Positions 1 to 5,275 of a stretch of DNA of 11,637 nt are shown one piece after another. The notes under the pieces are model-generated. The model worked only from the letters and a program-made list of their open reading frames with translations, was not told the origin of the DNA and ran no database searches. The translations under genes were made by a program, and so were the position numbers. Position 1 is the first letter of the stretch, and every line of letters starts with the position of its first letter. Location: NCBI GenBank assembly GCA_025965775.1, contig JAOPWG010000227.1, positions 1-11,637 of the forward strand, given 5' to 3'. The stretch is from Modestobacter sp. (lineage in GTDB: Bacteria; Actinomycetota; Actinomycetes; Mycobacteriales; Geodermatophilaceae).

Positions 1-447
1 CCCTTCGGCGACGTCGTACTCGACGACTCCGGGCGCCCGCTGGTCTTCGCCAGCGCCGGTATCGGGATCACCCCGATGGCCGGCATGCTCTCCCACCTGG
101 TGGCCGCCGGCTCCCACGTCGACGTCACCGTCCTGCATGCCGACCTGAACGAGTCGTCCTTTGCCCTCCGCCGGCAGGTGCTCGCCGACGTCCGCGCGCT
201 ACCCAACGCCACCATGTACGTCTGGTACGAGCACGGCGCCAACGGGTCGCTGCCGGTCGACGGGCGGTTCGCCGGAATGATGGACGTCTCCCGGGTCGAC
301 CTGCCCATCGACGCCACGTACACCATCTGCGGCCCGCTGCCGTTCATGCAGGCGATCCGCGGCGCGCTGCTCGACCGCGAAGTCGCGGCGCGGGACATCG
401 AGTACGAGGTCTTCGGCCCCGACCTGTGGCAGGCCGACGCCGACTAG
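1..447 (+). CDS. hmp: Flavohemoprotein (nitric oxide dioxygenase), C-terminal part; 5' end outside window
   Basis: The open frame enters from base 1 and gives 148 residues before a TAG stop. It is the NAD-binding half of a ferredoxin-reductase-like module. The nucleotide-binding segment SAGIGITPM is at partial residues 18-26, ICGPLPFM at 109-116, and EVFGPDLW lies close to the C-terminus. The last pattern corresponds to the ECFGP ending of E. coli Hmp, and the LHADLNE segment corresponds to its FHAAENG region. Flavohemoproteins oxidise NO to nitrate in the cytoplasm with O2 and NAD(P)H, using an N-terminal globin, an FAD domain and this NAD domain. The globin and FAD parts lie outside the window, so a globin-less oxygenase reductase remains possible, although the C-terminal signature favours Hmp. 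It converges with the cupin gene and has no visible link to the PHA genes. Confidence 0.8.
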   Translation, partial: PFGDVVLDDSGRPLVFASAGIGITPMAGMLSHLVAAGSHVDVTVLHADLNESSFALRRQVLADVRALPNATMYVWYEHGANGSLPVDGRFAGMMDVSRVDLPIDATYTICGPLPFMQAIRGALLDREVAARDIEYEVFGPDLWQADAD

Positions 448-818
448 GGCCTGTCCTACGGATCAGCTCGTAGTCGCGGCGCAGGAACCCGGCACCAGTC
501 GCTGATCAGGTTGCGCCCTGCGATGCCCCCGCCAGACTTCGGTCGACTCCCGTCGGAGGGGTGATCATGCAGGTGAGCGGCCGGGGCGAGCACCGGGCAA
601 CGCCGGGCTGGCAGAACTCGCCGACAACTCCCCGACTTCCGCTCGCGCGCCGCCTGCGGTCGGGGCCTCCGGCGCACGTCGTTGCGCGGGTCTGCTCCCC
701 GACGATGCCCGGCGAGCCCATGCGGGTGCAGCCCAGCCGCGCCAAGCGCCAGCCGTCGAGGATGCCTGGACAAGGGCCCAGGGCGCGTGCGGGTGCACGT
801 CGCCCAGGGGTCGTCCCG
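448..818. other. Gene-free convergent spacer between hmp and the cupin gene
   Basis: These 371 bases hold no frame I can recognise; the long open frames here look like GC-rich chance frames. Visible structure: a 7-bp inverted repeat GATCAGC (461-467) / GCTGATC (501-507), a small hairpin CTACG (456-460) / CGTAG (469-473), and a strong bulged hairpin at 777-809 listed separately. The start of the spacer, GGGCCTGTCCTACGGATCAG (447-466), resembles the kind of sequence seen at insertion-sequence ends in actinobacteria, but I see no matching second end. Confidence 0.6.
777..809. terminator. Strong GC hairpin, probable terminator for the cupin gene
   Basis: GGGCGCGTGC (781-790), loop GGGT (791-794) and GCACGTCGCCC (795-805) form a 10-bp stem with one bulged T at 800. 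After one A·A mismatch, CCC (777-779) pairs with GGG (807-809). The structure begins 9 bases beyond the cupin stop codon on the minus strand. No U-tract follows, which is common for terminators in high-GC actinobacteria. It could act on both converging genes. The call rests on structure and position only. Confidence 0.5.
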
Positions 819-1190
819 TCAGGCGGTGAGGGTCACCAGCGGCTGCCCGATCTCGACGACGTAGGTGGAGAGCATCCGGCCCGTCCCCGGACCGATGTCG
901 CGGGCGTTGTGCGGCGTGCGAGGCGGCATGAGGAAGCCGTCGCCGGCGTGCAGGTTCAGGGTGGGCTGCCCCTGGATCATCATGTCCACCGTCCCGGCGA
1001 CGATGTAGCCCACCTCCTCACCCGGATGGGTGTGCCAGCCCGACTGGACGCCGACCGGGATCTCCGTGAGCACCTGCACGATCTCCCGTCCCGGGATCGA
1101 GGAGGGGCCGCGCTGGACCTCGCTGCGCCGGAGCTTCCCGGCCAGCGCGTCGGACGCCGGCAGCGCGGTGGTCAAGGGGTCGGAGTCCAT
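819..1190 (-). CDS. Small single-domain cupin protein
   Basis: This encodes 123 residues. I chose the ATG at 1190 because GGGAGG lies 7 bases upstream on the minus strand and cupin similarity begins after it; the longer open frame would add 40 residues of low-complexity sequence. Cupin motif 1 is visible as HTHPGEEVGYIVAG, with metal-ligand candidates His53, His55 and Glu59. Motif 2 is GDGFLMPPRTPHN with His94, although Arg91 replaces the usual glycine. A single conserved beta-barrel with three His and one Glu suggests a metal-binding cytosolic protein. Small cupins of this type range from dioxygenases and isomerases to sugar or ligand sensors, so no substrate can be named. There is no signal peptide. 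It lies 175 bases downstream of the hydrolase on the same strand, so the two may be cotranscribed. Confidence 0.85.
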   Translation of the reverse strand: MDSDPLTTALPASDALAGKLRRSEVQRGPSSIPGREIVQVLTEIPVGVQSGWHTHPGEEVGYIVAGTVDMMIQGQPTLNLHAGDGFLMPPRTPHNARDIGPGTGRMLSTYVVEIGQPLVTLTA

Positions 1191-1199
1191 GGTCGGACC

Positions 1200-1213
1200 T
1201 CCCGGTCGATCGG
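1200..1213 (-). promoter_or_regulatory. Near-palindrome overlapping the cupin ribosome-binding site
   Basis: On the minus strand CCCGATCGACCGGG is a 14-base inverted repeat with one mismatched pair. Its last bases form the start of the GGGAGG ribosome-binding site of the cupin gene. The nine bases between that site and the ATG include a second small inverted repeat, GGTC C GACC (1191-1199). This could be an operator or an RNA fold masking the ribosome-binding site, but short GC-rich palindromes are frequent by chance. Confidence 0.2.
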
Positions 1214-1241
1214 GCCACGAGCGGACGGGTGGCGCCGCTCT

Positions 1242-1256
1242 GTCGGTGGGACCGAC
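1242..1256. terminator. Perfect 6-bp hairpin in the hydrolase-cupin spacer
   Basis: GTCGGT (1242-1247), loop GGG, ACCGAC (1251-1256). It lies about 110 bases beyond the hydrolase stop codon and about 50 bases before the cupin start, on their shared strand. It could attenuate readthrough between the two genes. The rest of the 1191-1365 spacer shows no gene. Confidence 0.25.
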
Positions 1257-1365
1257 GGCGTCACCAGCATCCCCGCCCCACCCGGGGAGGGATGGGTCGA
1301 GCCACGGCATCGGGCGGCCTGCCGGCGGATTCGACGGGACACGTCGCTGACGTCGCGCCCCGTTC

Positions 1366-2109
1366 CTACCGCGAGACGACGTCGATGGCCTGCAGGAGAA
1401 CGTCGGTCACGATCTGGGGCTGGGACATCATGATCACGTGAGAGCCCCCGGCCTCGACGATGGTTGCGCCGGCTCGCTGGGCCATGGAGCCCACGACGTC
1501 GCTGCCGGCGGCCTTGTCGCCCGTGGCCACCACCGCCCAGGAGGGCAGGGTCTTCCAAGCCGGCGTCCCGTTCCGCTCGGAGAAGGCCAGTGCGGCGACG
1601 GGGCGCTGGGTGGCGGCCATCACGGTGGTCTGCTCCACGGGCAGGTCGGCGGCGAAGACGTCATGGAACTTCTCCGGGGCGATCGCGAACTCCGCCGCCG
1701 TTTCCGTGCCCTGCCCGGTCGGATACCGGAGCTCGACCAGGGCCGTGTTCAGGACGCTGTCCTTGGAGCCGCTCTCGACCTCCCCCAGGATCTCGCCCTC
1801 CTCCGGGGCGAAGGCGGCGACGTAGACCAGGCCGACGACGTTGTCGGCCACGGCTGCGGCATTGGTGATCACCGCACCGCCGTACGAGTGGCCTACGGCG
1901 AGCACCGGACCGGGGATCTGCGCGAACGCGCTGGCGACATAGGCGGCATCTGCGGTGATACCACGCAGCGGGTTCGAGATGGCCCGCACCGGAAGCCCGG
2001 CGGGGAGCAGGCGCTCGAGCACGCCGTTCCACCCGGAGCTGTCGGCAAAGGCGCCGTGGACGAGAGCGACGGTGGGACCAGAAGTGCCGGCGGCGGTTGC
2101 GTCGGTCAT
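1366..2109 (-). CDS. Alpha/beta hydrolase (esterase-like, Abhydrolase_6 type)
   Basis: This encodes 247 residues, starting at the ATG at 2109, which has AGGAG about 7 bases upstream. The longer open frame adds 115 residues of non-protein-like sequence. The oxyanion strand-turn is VHGAF at residues 17-21, the nucleophile elbow GHSYGG puts Ser75 in place, the acid is probably Asp198 in ATGDKA, and the general base is His224 in GGSHVIMMSQP. The pattern of an RAGA segment followed by SH(V/A)xMxSxP is typical of a large family of small bacterial esterases related to plant methylesterases and pyrethroid hydrolases. Its length is normal and complete, with no signal peptide or membrane segment. The substrate cannot be told from sequence. 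It is divergent from phaC across a 438-bp region and lies upstream of the cupin, with which it may share a transcript. Confidence 0.87.
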   Translation of the reverse strand: MTDATAAGTSGPTVALVHGAFADSSGWNGVLERLLPAGLPVRAISNPLRGITADAAYVASAFAQIPGPVLAVGHSYGGAVITNAAAVADNVVGLVYVAAFAPEEGEILGEVESGSKDSVLNTALVELRYPTGQGTETAAEFAIAPEKFHDVFAADLPVEQTTVMAATQRPVAALAFSERNGTPAWKTLPSWAVVATGDKAAGSDVVGSMAQRAGATIVEAGGSHVIMMSQPQIVTDVLLQAIDVVSR

Positions 2110-2506
2110 GACGATCTCCTCGCGGACGGTTTCGGCGGGCGATCCGGACCAGGTCGAGGTGCGTGAGGTGTTCGTCCCTACTGTGCGCGCCAGCAGACCC
2201 TCGGACCCCCGTTTTCGTCGCGCGGCCGATGGCCGTTCCGGGCGAAGGGTCCGGCAGATCGCACGACCTGGATCCACAGCTGGTGCGACCCGGCGGGCAC
2301 AGGACGCGTCCGGCCACGGTCGACGTCCGCTCACCGTGCGTGGTTCGGCGTGCCGCCGGGACACCCGGCGCGCCGCGTCGTCACCCGAGAGCGTCGAACC
2401 GGCTCCTCGAGGGCCGCGCTCATGGTCGTGTCGGGGCTCGTGGCCGAGTCTCACTGCGAGCGGCGCATCTGCCGGGAAGGGCGGACAGGTCGCCTCGCAC
2501 GGGTTT

Positions 2507-2519
2507 ACGGTCGGACCGT
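2507..2519. promoter_or_regulatory. Perfect interrupted palindrome upstream of phaC
   Basis: ACGGTC G GACCGT is a perfect 6+1+6 inverted repeat ending 28 bases before the first phaC start codon and three bases before the next palindrome. This size and symmetry suits a dimeric repressor of the TetR or GntR type, but no regulator gene is in the window and I do not recognise the site. Confidence 0.4.
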
Positions 2520-2521
2520 CC

Positions 2522-2537
2522 AGTGATGTACATCACA
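2522..2537. promoter_or_regulatory. Crp/GlxR-like operator next to the phaC ribosome-binding site
   Basis: AGTGATGTACATCACA contains a perfect 14-base palindrome (2523-2536). It matches the Crp-family pattern TGTGA-N6-TCACA at all bases but the first, and also the NNTANN centre described for the actinobacterial Crp homologue GlxR. It ends 10 bases before the first GTG of phaC and abuts the AGGGAG ribosome-binding site. Bound there, a regulator would sit at or downstream of the transcription start, which suggests repression unless the promoter lies elsewhere. Crp/Fnr-type control by cAMP or oxygen state would make sense for a storage polymer gene, but this is inference. Confidence 0.5.
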
Positions 2538-2547
2538 AGGGAGAACC

Positions 2548-4290
2548 GTGGTGACAACGACGCCCACGCCCCGTTCAGGCCCAGCTGATGGCCGGCAGCG
2601 CGCTCCGGAACAGCCCGTGCCACGGAACGAGTCCGACGCACTGGCCTCGGTGGAGGGTGCCGAGCCGATCGCCATCCCCTCGCCCCGTGGCATCGCCGGT
2701 GGACTGCTCTCCCCGCTGACGCAGCCGTGGACGGTCGCACGGGAGACCGCCGGGCTCGCACGCGACGCGGTGCGCATCCTCCGCGGCACCGACACGATCG
2801 CCCCGTCGCCGAAGGACAAGCGGTTCGCCGACCCCGCGTGGTCGACGAACCCGGCCTACCGGCGGCTGGCCCAGACGTACCTCGCGACGGCGGGGATGCT
2901 GTCCCGGCTGGTCGACGACTACGAGGCACGCGGCGCGGACTGGCACCGGGTGGAGCAGGCGCGGTTCGTCACCAACGCCCTGATCAGCGCCGCCTCTCCC
3001 ACCAACACGCTCATCGGCAATCCGGCCGCGCTGAAGCGCGCGTTCGACACCGGCGGCCGCAGCGTCGTGCGGGGGCTCGGTCACATCGTGGAGGACCTGC
3101 GGCACAACGGCGGGATGCCGGCGCAGGTCGACCGCCGCGCCTTCACCGTGGGCAAGGACCTCGGCATCACCCCGGGCGCCGTGGTCCACCGCGGCGAGGC
3201 GGCCGAGGTGATCCAGTACCGGCCGACGACGGCGAGCGTGCGGCAACGCCCGCTGGTGATCGTGCCACCACCCATCGGCCGCTTCTACTTCCTCGACCTG
3301 CGACCGGGCCGGAGCTTCGTCGAATACGCCGTGAACCAGGGCTTCCAGGTCTTCATGATCAGTTGGCGCAACCCGACCAAGGACCAAGCGGCCTGGGGCC
3401 TCGACACCTACGCCGGTGCCATCATCGACGCGATCGACGTCGCCCGGGAGGTCACCGACTCACCCGACGTCACCACGCTCGGCTTCTGTGCCGGCGGGCA
3501 ACTGATGACGACGGCGCTCAGCCACCTCGCCGCGACCGGCGACGACCGGGTGCACGCCGCCGGGTATGCGGTGACCCTGCTCGACTTCAGCAGCCGGGCA
3601 CCGCTCGGCGCCTTCTCCGCGCCGCAGCTGATCAACCTCGCCCGCCGGAACTCGCACCGGCGTGGAGTCATCACTGCCCGGCAGATGGGCGCGGCCTTCA
3701 CCTGGATGCGCCCGGACGACCTGATCTTCAACTACCTGGTCAACCAGTGGCTCATGGGCGAGGACCCGCCCGCGTTCGACATCCTGTCCTGGAACGCTGA
3801 CGGGACCAACCTGCCTGCGCAGTTGCACGAGCAGTTCCTGGAGATCTTCGGCGAGAACTCACTTGTCCGACCCGGCGCGATGCGGGTGCTGGGCACACCC
3901 GTGCACCTGAGCCGGATCACGGTCCCGACGTTCGTCACCGGAGGCATCACCGACCACCTCACGCCCTGGGACGGCTGCTACCGGACGACACAACTGCTGT
4001 CCGGCCCGAGCACCTTCGTGCTCAGCAGCGCCGGACACATCCAGAGCCTGGTCAACCCGCCCGGTAACCCGAGGGCCAGCTACTACACCGGCGGCGAGCC
4101 GGGGCCGGATCCGCACGCGTGGCGCGCGTCCGCCGAGCGGCACACCGGGAGCTGGTGGGAACCCTGGGCGGAGTGGATGCTCGAGCGCTCCGGGGAGGAG
4201 GTGCCGGCGCGCGAGGCCCTCGGCAGCGCCGTCCACCGACCGCTGGCGCCGGCGCCCGGCTCCTATGTGCTGGAGCGCCGGTCCAGCTGA
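2548..4290 (+). CDS. phaC: Polyhydroxyalkanoate synthase PhaC, class I/II type
   Basis: This encodes 580 residues, a normal length for class I or II synthases. PhaC polymerises (R)-3-hydroxyacyl-CoA into polyester at the granule surface, releasing CoA. An N-terminal PhaC_N-type region (about residues 90-270, including DPAWSTNPAYRRLAQTYL) precedes an alpha/beta-hydrolase core. The lipase-like box is GFCAGG with nucleophile Cys314; the acid is Asp469 in GGITDHLTPW and the base is His497 in SSAGHIQS, so the triad is complete. The first ~45 residues are disordered-looking. Two GTG codons lie in tandem: the AGGGAG site (2538-2543) is 4 bases from the first and 7 from the second at 2551, so the true start may be 2551. 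No phaE, phaR or phasin gene is adjacent, which fits a class I/II single-subunit enzyme. Substrate chain length cannot be assigned. It converges with the hydrolase at 4350-5219. Confidence 0.95.
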   Translation: MVTTTPTPRSGPADGRQRAPEQPVPRNESDALASVEGAEPIAIPSPRGIAGGLLSPLTQPWTVARETAGLARDAVRILRGTDTIAPSPKDKRFADPAWSTNPAYRRLAQTYLATAGMLSRLVDDYEARGADWHRVEQARFVTNALISAASPTNTLIGNPAALKRAFDTGGRSVVRGLGHIVEDLRHNGGMPAQVDRRAFTVGKDLGITPGAVVHRGEAAEVIQYRPTTASVRQRPLVIVPPPIGRFYFLDLRPGRSFVEYAVNQGFQVFMISWRNPTKDQAAWGLDTYAGAIIDAIDVAREVTDSPDVTTLGFCAGGQLMTTALSHLAATGDDRVHAAGYAVTLLDFSSRAPLGAFSAPQLINLARRNSHRRGVITARQMGAAFTWMRPDDLIFNYLVNQWLMGEDPPAFDILSWNADGTNLPAQLHEQFLEIFGENSLVRPGAMRVLGTPVHLSRITVPTFVTGGITDHLTPWDGCYRTTQLLSGPSTFVLSSAGHIQSLVNPPGNPRASYYTGGEPGPDPHAWRASAERHTGSWWEPWAEWMLERSGEEVPAREALGSAVHRPLAPAPGSYVLERRSS

Positions 4291-4355
4291 GCGCCGGTCC
4301 AGCTGAGCGCCGGTCAGTGGCTGAGCGCCGGTCAGTGGCTGAGCGCCGGTCAGTG
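4270..4355. repeat. Five-copy direct repeat spanning both convergent stop codons
   Basis: Five tandem units share the core GAGCGCCGGTC. Unit 1 (4270-4286) is CTGGAGCGCCGGTCCAG, unit 2 (4287-4302) is CTGAGCGCCGGTCCAG, units 3 and 4 (4303-4320, 4321-4338) are CTGAGCGCCGGTCAGTGG, and unit 5 (4339-4355) lacks the last G. Unit 1 encodes the last phaC residues, unit 2 carries the phaC TGA, and unit 5 carries the TGA of the minus-strand hydrolase. The whole 59-base spacer is therefore repeat. The units contain a weak fold TCAG TGG CTGA but no strong terminator hairpin. Confidence 0.9.
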
Positions 4356-5219
4356 CTCGGCTCGTGGCGGGGCGAGCCGGCGCAGTTCCTCGATCATCAC
4401 CTGGGGGTACTGCAGCGGGAGGAAGTGGGTGCCCGCCATCTCGCGCAGCCGGGCACCGGGCACCGACCGTGCCGCGGCGCGTACGTCGGCGATGTCGACG
4501 AGGGAGTCGTAGCGGCCGGCCAGGAAGGTGACCGGGCAGCGCACCGTGGAGACGTCGAGCGGCGCGTGCTGGGCGACAGCGTCCGCGAGGTACCGGAACC
4601 AGGCCCAGTCATGCCGGGAGAACTCGTGCAGCACTGCGCGCAGCGGCCCCGGATGGACGGCCTCCTGCGTCGGCCCGCGGACCGCCGCCGGCGACAGCAG
4701 GTCGTACCAGGGCGGCAGGCTGGCCGCGACCAGGGGCAGCAGCGGCCCCACCACCGGCAGCAAGCGGCTGCTGAGCCGACCCATCGGGGCCCGCAGCCGC
4801 CGGGGCACGCCGAGCGTGCCGAACAGCGAGGAGTAGCTGCCGCCGGGGACGCCGGCGACGGCGAGCACGGCGCGCACCCGGGCCGGGTCCTCCAGGGCCA
4901 GCTCGAACGCCACGTTCACTCCCAGCGACCAGCCCATCACAGTCGCCGACGGCATCTCGAAGGCGTCGAGCACCGCACGGGCGTCGTCGGTGTGGTCCTC
5001 GATCCGTACCCGGCTCCGGTCGGCCGGGCGCTGGGAGCCGCCCAGGCCGCGCTGGTACCAGGTGACCACCCGGTAACCGCTGTCCCGGGCGATGATCCGC
5101 GGCCAGGCTGCGGGAGGGGCACCCAGTCCGTTGCACACGAGGACCGGGGTCCCCACGCCGTCGTTGCACCAGGCGCGGATGCCGGTTCCGTCTGCGCTGG
5201 ACACCATGCGGGTACTCAT
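4350..5219 (-). CDS. Alpha/beta hydrolase, last gene of the carboxylase-ketosynthase operon
   Basis: This encodes 289 residues. The ATG at 5219 is chosen because hydrolase similarity begins right after it; no clear ribosome-binding site is visible, and a second ATG lies four codons further in. The oxyanion region is NGLGAPPAAW (residues 30-39), the segment WYQRGLGGS follows, and the nucleophile elbow GWSLG gives Ser98. The acid is Asp238 in GRYDSLV and the base His265 in GTHFLPLQYP, so the triad is complete. A cap insertion rich in Pro, Leu and Arg (about 130-200) lies between core halves. It starts 56 bases after the ketosynthase stop on the same strand, implying cotranscription. It could be a thioesterase or esterase acting on the ketosynthase product, or an intracellular PHA depolymerase given phaC next door. 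The sequence does not decide between these. Confidence 0.85.
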   Translation of the reverse strand: MSTRMVSSADGTGIRAWCNDGVGTPVLVCNGLGAPPAAWPRIIARDSGYRVVTWYQRGLGGSQRPADRSRVRIEDHTDDARAVLDAFEMPSATVMGWSLGVNVAFELALEDPARVRAVLAVAGVPGGSYSSLFGTLGVPRRLRAPMGRLSSRLLPVVGPLLPLVAASLPPWYDLLSPAAVRGPTQEAVHPGPLRAVLHEFSRHDWAWFRYLADAVAQHAPLDVSTVRCPVTFLAGRYDSLVDIADVRAAARSVPGARLREMAGTHFLPLQYPQVMIEELRRLAPPRAEH

Positions 5220-5275
5220 CGGCGAGCTGTTACGCGACGGCTGTCGGGGGGTCTCGGCGCCTGACGGGGGACGGA

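Larger units (their letters stand above)
2110..2547. promoter_or_regulatory. Divergent intergenic region between the hydrolase and phaC
   Basis: These 438 bases contain no recognisable gene. They should carry the promoters of the minus-strand hydrolase and of phaC. I find no convincing -35/-10 pair. A weak one, TTTACG (2504-2509) and TGTACA (2527-2532) with a 17-base spacer, overlaps the palindromes listed below and matches the consensus at only about half of the positions. A small inverted repeat CGGCC GAT GGCCG lies at 2223-2235. The notable content is the pair of perfect palindromes at 2507-2536. Confidence 0.5.

Noticed and set aside
561..1433. 290-residue plus-strand open frame over the cupin gene and its flanks
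   Set aside because: Arg/Pro/Gly-rich composition with no domain. It is antisense to a well-supported cupin and looks like a GC-rich shadow frame.
1429..1440. Palindrome-like TGATCACGTGA inside the first hydrolase gene as a Crp site
   Set aside because: It lies within coding sequence near the 3' end, explained by the SHVIMM codons, and lacks correct Crp spacing.
2504..2532. TTTACG / TGTACA as a sigma70-type promoter for phaC
   Set aside because: Only about three of six bases match in each box, and the elements overlap the palindromes. It is too weak to call.
2163..2588. 141-residue plus-strand frame in the divergent region upstream of phaC
   Set aside because: Low-complexity Arg/Pro content, no recognisable motif, and overlap with the phaC start and operators make a real gene unlikely.
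4119..5264. 381-residue plus-strand open frame running from the phaC end over the repeat array
   Set aside because: It reads the tandem repeat as a repeated ERRSVA peptide, but it is antisense to the intact Ser-Asp-His hydrolase and has no family features.
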